Assembly (NCBI GenBank): GCA_045561735.1
Contig: JBJKXC010000025.1
Location: forward strand, 14,879 to 78,878
Reading direction: 5' to 3'
DNA from: UBA3537 sp045561735
GTDB taxonomy: Bacteria > Bacteroidota > Bacteroidia > Flavobacteriales > Flavobacteriaceae
DNA: 64,000 bases
The notes under the pieces were generated by a model. It saw only the letters and a program-made list of their open reading frames with translations, had not been told where the DNA came from and did no database searches. Positions 17,070 to 25,318 of the stretch are shown here, in pieces. A program made the translations under genes and the position numbers. Numbering within the stretch: the stretch's first letter is position 1; each line of letters starts with the position of its first letter.

Positions 17070-17133
17070 CACGTGTAATTTAAAAATGTAAATTTCAACA
17101 GGAGTCTCGATGTAAACATCGAGATTTTTTTTT
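17058..17133 (+). terminator. Attenuator: antiterminator/terminator switch before pheA
   Basis: A perfect 8-bp stem tctcgatg/catcgaga (17105-17112 and 17117-17124) with loop taaa is followed by nine T (17125-17133), directly abutting the pheA ATG. This is a textbook intrinsic terminator. The segment ATCGGGGC at 17058-17065, at the end of the leader reading frame, can pair with GTCTCGAT at 17104-17111 (8 bp, two of them G-U). That pairing takes the left arm of the terminator. The two structures exclude each other, as expected for ribosome-mediated attenuation. Confidence 0.75.
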
Positions 17134-17955
17134 ATGATAAAAAAAGTCGCTATACAAGGAGTAAAAGGATCATTTCATCACTTGGTTACGCAAAATTATT
17201 TTGCAACTGCAGTTGAAATAGAACCCTTTCTTACTTTTAAAGAAGCCGTGAACGCTCTCAGTGAGAAAAAAGTAGAGGCTGCTGTAATGGCTCTTGAAAA
17301 CTCCATTGCTGGCTCCATCATACCAAATTACGCCTTGATAGACAACAATGCCCTGCACATTACTGGTGAATATTATTTGGATGTACAACACAATTTAATG
17401 GCACTTCCTGGGCAAACCATCGCCGATATCAAAGAAGTCTGTTCCCATCCTATGGCCCTTTTGCAATGCCAAGAATTTTTTGATCAATATTCTCACATTA
17501 AATTGGTTGAAGATAGCGATACGGCTGAGGTGGCAGAAAGAATTAACAAACACCAATTGAAAGGAATCGCTGCCATTGCAAGTTCAGCGGCAGCCGAAAT
17601 TTTTAAGCTTCAAATTTTAGCTAATAACATACAAACCATTCAAAGTAATGAAACACGGTTTGTGATTTTAGAACGGCAGCCTCATCCAACTTCAACTATT
17701 AACAAAGCATCTTTGAAGTTTTTGTTAGACCACAAACGTGGCAGCTTGGCTGCGATGCTAAATGTCATGAGCGATTGCAATTTAAACCTAACCAAGATTC
17801 AATCCCTTCCTAAAATTGACACCCCTTGGAAATATGCATTTTTTGTTGATGTCACTTTTGATACTGAAGAAAATTATGAAAAGGCAAAGGCTTTAATGAA
17901 CATCATGGCCGAAGAATTTAAGGTTCTTGGAACCTATAAAAACGCAAAAAAATGA
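17134..17955 (+). CDS. pheA: Prephenate dehydratase
   Basis: This enzyme converts prephenate to phenylpyruvate for phenylalanine synthesis. It has a prephenate dehydratase domain at residues 3-180 (IQGVKGSFHHLVTQNYF, AVMALENSIAGSI, and NETRFVILE near residue 170) and a C-terminal ACT regulatory domain at about 190-270 (KRGSLAAMLNVMSDCNLNLTKIQSLP), which usually binds phenylalanine for feedback. There is no chorismate mutase domain here; that domain sits on the DAHP synthase downstream. It is the first gene of a four-gene operon behind the attenuator and overlaps the next gene by 4 bases. The start codon directly follows the terminator T-run, so no ribosome binding site is visible. Confidence 0.96.
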   Translation: MIKKVAIQGVKGSFHHLVTQNYFATAVEIEPFLTFKEAVNALSEKKVEAAVMALENSIAGSIIPNYALIDNNALHITGEYYLDVQHNLMALPGQTIADIKEVCSHPMALLQCQEFFDQYSHIKLVEDSDTAEVAERINKHQLKGIAAIASSAAAEIFKLQILANNIQTIQSNETRFVILERQPHPTSTINKASLKFLLDHKRGSLAAMLNVMSDCNLNLTKIQSLPKIDTPWKYAFFVDVTFDTEENYEKAKALMNIMAEEFKVLGTYKNAKK

Positions 17956-19097
17956 CGGCAGTTGCAAAGCGATTACACAACGTTGAGGAATATTATTTTT
18001 CAAAGAAATTAAAGGCTGTTCGTGCACTTATTTCTGAAGGCGCTCCAGTAATTAATCTTGGGATTGGAAGCCCTGATTTACCTCCTCAGCCCAGAGTTGT
18101 AGAAGCTTTAAAAACTAGTATGATAGATCCCAACGCACATAAATACCAGAGCTATCAAGGACTGCCAGAACTCAGAAAAGCCATTTCTAATTTTTACAAA
18201 AATAACTACGGGATTTCTTTAAACCCAGAAAAAGAAATACTGCCACTTATGGGAAGTAAAGAAGGGATCATGCACATTTCAATGGCCTATCTTAACGAGG
18301 GAGATGCCGTTTTAATTCCAAACCCTGGCTACCCAACCTACAGCGCAGTTACTAAATTGATGGGTGCAAAGACTATGTTTTATGATTTGAAAGCCGAAAG
18401 TCAATGGCAACCCAATATTGCAAAACTAGAAGCTTTGGACCTGTCCAATGTGAAGCTTATGTGGGTCAATTATCCACACATGCCCACTGGGACCCTCGGC
18501 GATACTAACCGTTTGGAAGCCTTAATTCAATTTGCCACCAGGCATGAGATCTTATTGATTAATGACAACCCTTACAGTTTTATTTTGAATGACAATCCTC
18601 AAAGTATTTTTAACTACCAAGGTGCCAAAGCATGTTGTTTAGAGCTTAATTCTTTGAGTAAAAGCTTTAATATGGCTGGCTGGCGCGTAGGAATGCTTTC
18701 TGGAGCAGCCCATCACATTAAAAATGTTTTAAAGGTCAAAAGCAACATGGATTCAGGTATGTTCTATGGTGTTCAAAAAGGGGCGATTGAAGCATTAAAT
18801 ACATCCAATGATTGGTTTGATAATTTGAATTCAACTTATAAAAAACGCCGCAATTTGGTTTGGAAATTGGCCTCTCAGCTGGACTGTACATATGATAAAA
18901 ATACCACAGGGATGTTTGTATGGGCTAAATTGCCAAACGCTTTAGATTCAGAAGAATTTATAGACAATTTACTGCTTGAAAAACATATTTTTATTGCCCC
19001 AGGAACAATTTTCGGTTCCAATGGAAAAGGTTATGTTCGTTTTTCATTGTGTGTTGATGAAAATGCGATTAACGAAGCTATAATACGTACCAAATGA
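17952..19097 (+). CDS. Class I/II aminotransferase (aromatic aminotransferase of the operon)
   Basis: This is a PLP-dependent fold-type I aminotransferase of 381 residues. Visible features are NLGIGSPDLPPQPRVVEAL near residue 37, GSKEGIMHISMAYLNEGDAVLIPNPGYP near 100-125, and the PLP lysine in SLSKSFNMAGWRVGM near residue 235. It looks like the LL-diaminopimelate/aspartate-type subfamily. Its place between pheA and tyrA, overlapping both by 4 bases, argues that it transaminates phenylpyruvate and 4-hydroxyphenylpyruvate, or prephenate. That is inference from context. Confidence 0.88.
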   Translation: MTAVAKRLHNVEEYYFSKKLKAVRALISEGAPVINLGIGSPDLPPQPRVVEALKTSMIDPNAHKYQSYQGLPELRKAISNFYKNNYGISLNPEKEILPLMGSKEGIMHISMAYLNEGDAVLIPNPGYPTYSAVTKLMGAKTMFYDLKAESQWQPNIAKLEALDLSNVKLMWVNYPHMPTGTLGDTNRLEALIQFATRHEILLINDNPYSFILNDNPQSIFNYQGAKACCLELNSLSKSFNMAGWRVGMLSGAAHHIKNVLKVKSNMDSGMFYGVQKGAIEALNTSNDWFDNLNSTYKKRRNLVWKLASQLDCTYDKNTTGMFVWAKLPNALDSEEFIDNLLLEKHIFIAPGTIFGSNGKGYVRFSLCVDENAINEAIIRTK

Positions 19098-19945
19098 AGA
19101 ATATTAGCATCATAGGAGTTGGACTTATTGGCGGTAGTTTCGCGTTGAATCTAAGGGCCCTTTATAAGGACGCATTTATTCAAGGAATAGATCAGAATGA
19201 CGCTCATATAGCCGAAGCCATTGATTTGGGATTAATTGATAAAAAAGGGAATCTAGAGTCTATCGGTCAGTCCGATTTGGTGGTACTCGCCATACCTGTA
19301 AATGCCACTTTAAAATTATTACCCAATATTCTAGACAGACTATCTCCAAAGGCTTTGGCCGTAGACATGGGATCGACCAAATCTACCATATGTCAGGCTG
19401 TTGATGGACATACAAAACGCGCTCAATTTTTAGCCAATCACCCTATTGCTGGAACCGAGTTTTCGGGTCCCTCCGCTGCCCACTTGAGCTTGTTTAAAAA
19501 CAAAACCAATATTATTTGTGACATTGAAAAAACGGATCCTGAGTTATCAAAATCCGTTCTTGATATTTTTGAAGCCATAGGAATGAAAATTCGTTACATG
19601 GACTCGAAGGCCCATGACAAGCACATTGCTTATGTGTCCCATTTATCTCATATCAGCTCCTTTATGTTGGGAAAAACTGTCATAAAGAAAGAAAAAAACG
19701 AGCGCAATATTTTTGACATGGCAGGCAGTGGTTTTGAATCGACTGTGCGATTGGCCAAAAGTTCACCAGAAATGTGGGCGCCTATTTTCGAGCAAAACAA
19801 GGCCAATGTCATTGAAACCTTAGAGGAGTTTATTCAAAATTTAAATCATTTTAAAGCCCTAATGGAATCTGATGACTTCGACGCCATTCGAACTGAAATG
19901 GAAAACACAAATTATATAAAAACAATTTTAAAAGGAATCTCTTAA
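19094..19945 (+). CDS. tyrA: Prephenate dehydrogenase
   Basis: This enzyme oxidatively decarboxylates prephenate to 4-hydroxyphenylpyruvate for tyrosine. It has an NAD(P) Rossmann motif GVGLIGGSFALNL at residues 7-19, then VVLAIPVNATLKLLP, MGSTKSTICQAV and the active-site HPIAGTEFSGPSAA near residue 116. A second conserved part, HDKHIAYVSHLSHISSFML with its histidines, lies at about 173-191. Its 283 residues make it a single-domain TyrA without an ACT or chorismate mutase domain. It overlaps the aminotransferase by 4 bases and is followed after 13 bases by the DAHP synthase gene. Confidence 0.95.
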   Translation: MKNISIIGVGLIGGSFALNLRALYKDAFIQGIDQNDAHIAEAIDLGLIDKKGNLESIGQSDLVVLAIPVNATLKLLPNILDRLSPKALAVDMGSTKSTICQAVDGHTKRAQFLANHPIAGTEFSGPSAAHLSLFKNKTNIICDIEKTDPELSKSVLDIFEAIGMKIRYMDSKAHDKHIAYVSHLSHISSFMLGKTVIKKEKNERNIFDMAGSGFESTVRLAKSSPEMWAPIFEQNKANVIETLEEFIQNLNHFKALMESDDFDAIRTEMENTNYIKTILKGIS

Positions 19946-19958
19946 TAACCAATAAATA

Positions 19959-21041
19959 ATGAAGAACAGCAAACAACTAAGAACATGGTTGGACGATATG
20001 CAACTGGAGCATCCACTTGTTATTGCCGGGCCATGTAGTGCAGAAACCGAAGCACAGGTGTTAAAAATAGCACATGAATTAAAAGATTCTGACGTCAATT
20101 ATTACCGTGCAGGCATATGGAAGCCGCGAACCCGTCCAGGCAATTTTGAGGGGGTCGGTGCTCTAGGGCTCAAATGGCTTCAAAAAGTAAAGGCCGAAAC
20201 TGGTTTAAAAACAGCGACAGAGGTGGCCAATAGAGCCCATGTCGAATTGGCTTTGGAGCACGACATCGATTTGCTTTGGATTGGCGCCCGGTCGACGGTG
20301 AGCCCTTTCATTGTTCAAGAGATAGCCTATGCTTTACATGGTACGGATAAAATTATCCTGATTAAAAACCCCGTCAATCCAGATCTGGCACTTTGGTTGG
20401 GAGCTGTCGAGCGTTTAAAGTCTGCAAACATCCAAAATTTGGGTGTCATTCACCGCGGATTTTCGACTTATGGAAAGTCTAAATACAGAAACAATCCTGA
20501 ATGGCAATTGGCCATTGAGCTGCAAACAAAATTCCCAGATTTACCACTCATCAACGACCCTTCTCACATTACCGGAAAGCGGGACATGGTTTTTGATGTC
20601 AGCCAAACTGCTTTGGATTTAAATTTTGACGGTTTGATGATTGAAACACATACCGATCCAGACAATGCTTGGAGTGATGCTGCTCAGCAAATTACTCCTG
20701 AAACATTGATTCAGTATACCAAAGATCTGAAAATTAGAAAGGAAAGTATCACCGAAGCCGATTACACCAAAGAACTTCATAAATTACGGGCTCAAATTGA
20801 TGTGGCCGACAATCAATTGTTGGAAAACCTAGGGAAGCGAATGCTTGTTGCGGAGGCCATTGGACAACTCAAAAAAGAGAAAAACGTGGCAGTACTCCAG
20901 AGCAAGCGTTGGAATGAAATTTTAGGAAAAATGGTGTTAGAAGGTGAGCAGCACAACTTAAGTGAAGAATTTATTTTAAAACTTTTCAAAGCCATTCATC
21001 AAGAGTCTATCAACCATCAAAAACAAATTTTAAATGGATAA
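19959..21041 (+). CDS. Bifunctional 3-deoxy-7-phosphoheptulonate synthase / chorismate mutase
   Basis: Residues 1 to about 255 are a type I DAHP synthase (VIAGPCSAETEAQVL, GIWKPRTRPGNFEGVG, KNPVNPDLALWLGA, DPSHITGKRDMV). Residues about 268-350 are an AroQ-type chorismate mutase (LHKLRAQIDVADNQLLENLGKRMLVAEAIGQLKKE). It thus catalyses the first shikimate-pathway step and the chorismate to prephenate branch step. This fusion is usual in Bacteroidota, where the mutase half can confer feedback sensitivity. With pheA, the aminotransferase and tyrA the operon covers chorismate to Phe and Tyr. It ends at a terminator that begins at its stop codon. Confidence 0.95.
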   Translation: MKNSKQLRTWLDDMQLEHPLVIAGPCSAETEAQVLKIAHELKDSDVNYYRAGIWKPRTRPGNFEGVGALGLKWLQKVKAETGLKTATEVANRAHVELALEHDIDLLWIGARSTVSPFIVQEIAYALHGTDKIILIKNPVNPDLALWLGAVERLKSANIQNLGVIHRGFSTYGKSKYRNNPEWQLAIELQTKFPDLPLINDPSHITGKRDMVFDVSQTALDLNFDGLMIETHTDPDNAWSDAAQQITPETLIQYTKDLKIRKESITEADYTKELHKLRAQIDVADNQLLENLGKRMLVAEAIGQLKKEKNVAVLQSKRWNEILGKMVLEGEQHNLSEEFILKLFKAIHQESINHQKQILNG

Positions 21042-21070
21042 AAAAAGGCTCGACAATACGAGTTTTTTTT
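21041..21070 (+). terminator. Terminator of the phe/tyr operon
   Basis: A ctcg/cgag core is extended by two G-U pairs and an A-run facing a T-run, with a 6-base loop and eight T at the 3' side. It starts at the last base of the DAHP synthase stop codon. Confidence 0.75.
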
Positions 21071-21139
21071 AAACAATTGGTTTAAAAAATAGAGTGAAAA
21101 GAAATTTGTTTCTTTGTTTTATGATTCGCATCATTAAAT

Positions 21140-22084
21140 ATGACAGGAACGGTTTATAAATCCACGGGGAGTTGGTATACTATAAAGGCCTTTGATGACA
21201 CTTTCTTTGAGTGTCGCATCAAGGGTAAATTTCGTATACAAGGAATTAAAAGCACCAATCCTATTGCGGTTGGGGATGTTGTCGATTTTGACTTAGAAAC
21301 AAGCAATAATATTAAAACCGGTGTCATCACCAACATCCACAACCGAAAAAATTATATTGTTAGAAAATCGGTCAATCTTTCCAAACAAACCCATATAATA
21401 GCCAGTAATATAGATCAAGTTTTTTTACTGATCACCACTGACAACCCGCCGACGTATACCAGTTTTATCGATCGTTTTTTGGTAACGGCTGAAGCCTATG
21501 GCATTAAAGCAGTTTTACTGTTTAATAAAATAGATCTTTACAATTCTGAGAGTGAAGGTGTTGTTGAAGATTTAATTCAAACCTACTCTAAAATAGGATA
21601 TGATTATTTAAAGATTTCTGCAAAGAAAAGGGTTAATTTAAATTCGCTTAAGGCTATAATGAAAGACAAAACCAATATGTTTTCAGGCCACTCTGGGGTT
21701 GGGAAATCAACTTTGGTCAATGCCATTGAGCCTGCCCTAAATTTAAAAACAAAAGCCATTTCAGAAATGCACCAACAAGGCCAACACACCACTACTTTTG
21801 CTGAAATGTTTGATTTGAGTTTTGGGGCTCATATCATCGATACCCCAGGCATAAAAGGCTTTGGTGTAGTCGATATGGATTCCGCAGAACTAGATCAGTA
21901 CTTTCCTGAAATGTTTGTCATTAAATCTGATTGTAAGTTTCACAATTGTCAACACCTGCACGAACCTCAGTGCGCAGTAAAAGCGGCTGTGGATGCGGGT
22001 CTCATTGCTGCTTCACGCTACAAATCGTATTTGCAAATTCTTGAAGGCGAAGATGTGAACTACCGAACCGATTCATACGATTAA
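21140..22084 (+). CDS. rsgA: Ribosome small subunit-dependent GTPase A
   Basis: RsgA is a late 30S-subunit assembly GTPase. The circularly permuted G motifs are visible: G4 (LFNKID) near residue 132 precedes the P-loop GHSGVGKST near residue 180, then DTPG near 235. An N-terminal OB fold (residues 1-75) and a C-terminal zinc motif (CKFHNCQHLHEPQC) near 262-275 complete the family layout. Its 314 residues are normal. The dtd gene starts 2 bases after its stop, so the two form a translationally close pair, both dealing with translation quality. Confidence 0.96.
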   Translation: MTGTVYKSTGSWYTIKAFDDTFFECRIKGKFRIQGIKSTNPIAVGDVVDFDLETSNNIKTGVITNIHNRKNYIVRKSVNLSKQTHIIASNIDQVFLLITTDNPPTYTSFIDRFLVTAEAYGIKAVLLFNKIDLYNSESEGVVEDLIQTYSKIGYDYLKISAKKRVNLNSLKAIMKDKTNMFSGHSGVGKSTLVNAIEPALNLKTKAISEMHQQGQHTTTFAEMFDLSFGAHIIDTPGIKGFGVVDMDSAELDQYFPEMFVIKSDCKFHNCQHLHEPQCAVKAAVDAGLIAASRYKSYLQILEGEDVNYRTDSYD

Positions 22085-22086
22085 CA

Positions 22087-22539
22087 ATGAGAGCAGTCAT
22101 TCAAAGAGTTTCAGAAGCCAGTGTCGCTGTCGATCAGAAGATCGAAGGTGAAATCGCTGAAGGCTTATTGATATTTCTAGGAATCGTTCCTGAAGACACT
22201 TCGGAAGACCTTGAATGGCTGAGTAAAAAAATTGTAAATCTTAGAATATTTGACGATAACAGAGGGGTAATGAATCTATCCTTAAAGGAACAAAATGGTG
22301 CCGCTCTGGTCATAAGCCAGTTTACCTTGCATGCCCAGACCAAAAAAGGAAATCGCCCGAGCTATATAAAAGCCGCACGACAAGATATCGCAATCCCACT
22401 TTATCAGCAGTTTATAATACAATTAGAAAATGATTTAGGAAAAGAAATTCAAACGGGAATTTTTGGCGCAAATATGCAAGTTTCGCTTCTAAATGATGGA
22501 CCTTTTACTCTAATAATTGACAGTAAAAACCGTGAATAA
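22087..22539 (+). CDS. dtd: D-aminoacyl-tRNA deacylase
   Basis: This enzyme removes D-amino acids (and glycine) wrongly attached to tRNA. The two family motifs are present: SQFTL at about residues 78-82 in ALVISQFTLHAQTKKGNRPSY, and the Gly-cisPro motif in NDGPFTLIID near residues 136-145, here GPF where GPV is more common. The 150-residue length is normal. It starts 2 bases after rsgA, giving probable translational coupling. A MazG-like gene follows after 64 bases. Confidence 0.95.
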   Translation: MRAVIQRVSEASVAVDQKIEGEIAEGLLIFLGIVPEDTSEDLEWLSKKIVNLRIFDDNRGVMNLSLKEQNGAALVISQFTLHAQTKKGNRPSYIKAARQDIAIPLYQQFIIQLENDLGKEIQTGIFGANMQVSLLNDGPFTLIIDSKNRE

Positions 22540-22603
22540 TTTTAGAGGTTTTTATTTGAAATCAGAGCCACAATACTTAATTTAGTAAAAGGTAAAATTA
22601 AGA

Positions 22604-22933
22604 ATGATGAACATTCAAAATGCACAAAAAATTGTAGACCAATGGATAAAAACCCACGGGGTCCGCTATTTTAATGAATTGACCAATATGGCCCAGCTTA
22701 CAGAAGAAGTCGGTGAGGTTGCTCGAATCATTGCCCGCCGCTACGGTGAACAAAGCGAAAAAGAGTCAGATAAAAGCAAAGATTTAGCAGAGGAGTTGGC
22801 AGATGTTCTTTTCGTAGTTTTGTGTTTGGCTAACCAAACTGGGGTAGACTTACAGGCCGCTTTTGATGCTAAATTAGAACTAAAAACCAAACGCGATCAC
22901 GATCGTCACCACGCCAATAACAAGTTAAAATAA
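22604..22933 (+). CDS. MazG-like nucleotide pyrophosphohydrolase
   Basis: This 109-residue all-helical protein carries the MazG/dUTPase-superfamily metal motif: EEVGEVARIIARRYG near residues 28-42 and EELADVLFVVLCLANQ near 65-80. Such small MazG proteins hydrolyse non-canonical nucleoside triphosphates. Substrate is not known here. Two adjacent ATG codons (22604, 22607) are possible starts. It ends 2 bases before aroA, suggesting co-transcription with it, and follows dtd on the same strand. Confidence 0.9.
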   Translation: MMNIQNAQKIVDQWIKTHGVRYFNELTNMAQLTEEVGEVARIIARRYGEQSEKESDKSKDLAEELADVLFVVLCLANQTGVDLQAAFDAKLELKTKRDHDRHHANNKLK

Positions 22934-22935
22934 CT

Positions 22936-24156
22936 GTGCAAATTTTTTTAAAAAAGTCAAAGATAAATGCCTTTTCAGTACTTAAAATTACAGGCTCTAA
23001 AAGTGAATCTAACAGAGTTTTGCTTTTACAAGCACTTTATAGTGGGTTAAAAATAAATAATTTATCAAATTCTGACGACAGCCAATTAATGCAAAAAGCA
23101 ATTGCGTTTCAATCCTCAGTGGTAGACATCCACCACGCTGGGACAGCCATGCGTTTCCTTACAGCTTACTTTGCAACCCGCGTTGGAAAAACAACCACCT
23201 TGACTGGTTCTAAGCGCACGCAAGAGCGCCCAATTAAAATATTGGTAGACGCCCTTAATTCCTTGGGCGCTTCAATAACCTACATAAAAAATGAAGGCTA
23301 TCCTCCAATTTTGATTGAAGGCAAAAAACTCTCTAACGATAGGGTGTCTCTTAAAGCGAATGTAAGTAGCCAGTATATCTCTGCATTGTTGCTCATAGCC
23401 CCAACCTTAGATGGTGGCCTGTCTTTACATCTAGAAGGAAAAATAACTTCTATCCCTTATATTAAAATGACTTTGGCGTTGTTAGAAAATTTGGGGGTAC
23501 AAACAAGTTTTAAAGGCAATACTATAAAGGTACAGTCTTTTAAAAATGAGGTTTTTAAAACCTTTACTATAGAGTCGGATTGGTCCTCAGCCTCCTATTT
23601 TTACAGTCTGGTTGCCTTGAGCCCCGTTCAGACACAAATAGATCTTACTTCTTATAAGTCTCACAGCCTCCAAGGAGATGCTGTTTTGAGTGTCATTTAC
23701 AAACAATTGGGTGTTGAAAGCAAATTTGAGGGTACCACACTTTCCTTAAAGAAAATTGGGACTGCTTTACCCAGGTGTCTAAAATTGGACTTATCAGATG
23801 CCCCTGACATAGCACAAACGATTGCCGTCAGTTGTCTAGGCCTGCAAATACCTTGTGATTTAACAGGTTTACACACCTTAAAAATCAAAGAAACAGACCG
23901 CTTGGTAGCCCTTCAAAAAGAAATTAAAAAATTGGGATCCACTGTGGAAATTACGGACAACAGCTTGTACTTAAATCCTCGCACTGCCCTAAATTCAAAG
24001 GTAAACATCGCAACTTACAATGACCACCGTATGGCCATGGCATTCGCTCCGCTTGCGCTGAAAACAGACCTGTATATTGAAGATTCTGAGGTTGTTTCAA
24101 AATCTTATCCCGATTTTTGGAAAAACCTTGAAATGTTAGGTGTTGAAATACATTAA
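22936..24156 (+). CDS. aroA: 3-phosphoshikimate 1-carboxyvinyltransferase (EPSP synthase)
   Basis: AroA joins shikimate 3-phosphate with phosphoenolpyruvate in the shikimate pathway. Visible motifs include GSKSESNRVLLLQAL near residues 19-33, HAGTAMRFLTAYFA with GSKRTQERPIKILVDAL near 68-100, SSQYISALLLIAP, and the C-terminal KIKETDRL and YNDHRMAMAFAPLAL. The start is GTG at 22936, 2 bases after the MazG-like stop; no ATG fits. At 406 residues it is slightly short compared with about 430 for E. coli, as is common in this group. It feeds the chorismate used by the phe/tyr operon 2 kb upstream but is a separate unit. Confidence 0.94.
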   Translation: MQIFLKKSKINAFSVLKITGSKSESNRVLLLQALYSGLKINNLSNSDDSQLMQKAIAFQSSVVDIHHAGTAMRFLTAYFATRVGKTTTLTGSKRTQERPIKILVDALNSLGASITYIKNEGYPPILIEGKKLSNDRVSLKANVSSQYISALLLIAPTLDGGLSLHLEGKITSIPYIKMTLALLENLGVQTSFKGNTIKVQSFKNEVFKTFTIESDWSSASYFYSLVALSPVQTQIDLTSYKSHSLQGDAVLSVIYKQLGVESKFEGTTLSLKKIGTALPRCLKLDLSDAPDIAQTIAVSCLGLQIPCDLTGLHTLKIKETDRLVALQKEIKKLGSTVEITDNSLYLNPRTALNSKVNIATYNDHRMAMAFAPLALKTDLYIEDSEVVSKSYPDFWKNLEMLGVEIH

Positions 24157-24178
24157 ATAAAAATAAATCTCCAATTAC

Positions 24179-24210
24179 TTGACAACCCCCATTCGGCAAT
24201 TGTATATTTG
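24179..24210 (+). promoter_or_regulatory. Promoter of queA
   Basis: TTGACA (24179-24184) and TATATTTG (24203-24210) are 24 bases apart start to start, the spacing expected for Bacteroidota -33 and -7 elements. The queA start is 22 bases downstream of the -7 element. This is one of the cleanest promoters in the window. Confidence 0.75.
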
Positions 24211-24232
24211 CAACTTGTAAAAAAACAAACCT

Positions 24233-25282
24233 ATGAAATTATCCCACTTTAGTTTTGAATTACCCGATGAACTCTTAGCAGAATATCCTTCAGAGAATAG
24301 AGATGAAGCGCGCTTGATGGTTTTGAATAGAGAAAAACAAACCATAGAGCATAAATACTTTAAAGACCTCATTGATTATTTTGAAGAAGAAGATGTGATG
24401 ATTTTAAACAACACAAAAGTATTTCCAGCGCGGTTGTTTGGTAATAAAGAAAAAACCGGTGCGCGTATTGAAGTATTCTTGCTTCGCGAACTCAATTCAG
24501 AACAACGTCTTTGGGATGTGCTGGTAGATCCAGCCCGTAAGATTAGAATTGGGAACAAACTGTATTTTGGTGAAGATGAAAGTTTGGTAGCTGAAGTCAT
24601 TGACAACACGACTTCAAGAGGAAGAACTTTACGCTTTTTGTTTGATGGTTCTTATGAAGAGTTTCGCTCCAAATTAAATGAACTTGGTCAGACCCCACTT
24701 CCAAAATATATTAAAAGAGAAGTAGAGCCCGAGGATGAAGACCGTTACCAAACCATATACGCTAAAAACGAAGGGGCTGTTGCCGCACCTACTGCCGGAC
24801 TTCATTTTTCAAAACACCTTTTAAAACGCCTTGAAATCAAGGGCATTGACTTTGCAGAAGTTACCCTGCATGTTGGGTTGGGCACTTTTAACCCTGTTGA
24901 AGTAGAAGATTTATCCAAGCATAAAATGGACAGTGAAGAAATTATTGTTGACAAACAAGCGACACAAACAATCAACAAAGCCTTAGTTGGAAAGCGTCGA
25001 ATTTGTGCTGTTGGAACCACAGTAATGCGCTCTATTGAAAGCTCCGTTTCATCCAGTGCAACACTGAATGAATTTTCAGGATGGACCAATAAATTCATTT
25101 TTCCTCCTTATGAATTTTCAATAGCCAATAGTATGATTACTAATTTTCATACACCAAAGTCGACCCTTTTAATGATGACAGCTGCTTTTGGAGGCTATGA
25201 TTTTGTAATGAAAGCCTACGAAGAGGCAGTCAAAGAAAAATACAAATTTTACAGTTATGGCGATGCCATGCTAATTTTATAA
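24233..25282 (+). CDS. queA: tRNA preQ1(34) S-adenosylmethionine ribosyltransferase-isomerase
   Basis: QueA transfers the ribosyl part of SAM to preQ1 in tRNA, making epoxyqueuosine. The protein begins MKLSHFSFELPDELLAEYPSE and contains LNNTKVFPARLFG, DVLVDPARKIRIG, GQTPLPKYIKR, EGAVAAPTAGLHFS and the C-terminal FHTPKSTLLMMTAAFGG, all diagnostic. Its 349 residues are full length. It has its own promoter and is followed by a strong terminator at 25291-25314. rlmN begins 36 bases after its stop. Confidence 0.97.
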   Translation: MKLSHFSFELPDELLAEYPSENRDEARLMVLNREKQTIEHKYFKDLIDYFEEEDVMILNNTKVFPARLFGNKEKTGARIEVFLLRELNSEQRLWDVLVDPARKIRIGNKLYFGEDESLVAEVIDNTTSRGRTLRFLFDGSYEEFRSKLNELGQTPLPKYIKREVEPEDEDRYQTIYAKNEGAVAAPTAGLHFSKHLLKRLEIKGIDFAEVTLHVGLGTFNPVEVEDLSKHKMDSEEIIVDKQATQTINKALVGKRRICAVGTTVMRSIESSVSSSATLNEFSGWTNKFIFPPYEFSIANSMITNFHTPKSTLLMMTAAFGGYDFVMKAYEEAVKEKYKFYSYGDAMLIL

Positions 25283-25290
25283 ATATACAA

Positions 25291-25314
25291 AGCCTCTTAG
25301 TGAGGCTTTTTTTT
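25291..25314 (+). terminator. Terminator between queA and rlmN
   Basis: A 6-bp stem agcctc/gaggct with a 5-base loop is followed by eight T. It ends only 4 bases before the GTG start codon of rlmN, so rlmN must rely on readthrough or on a start inside this region. Confidence 0.8.
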
Positions 25315-25318
25315 CATT

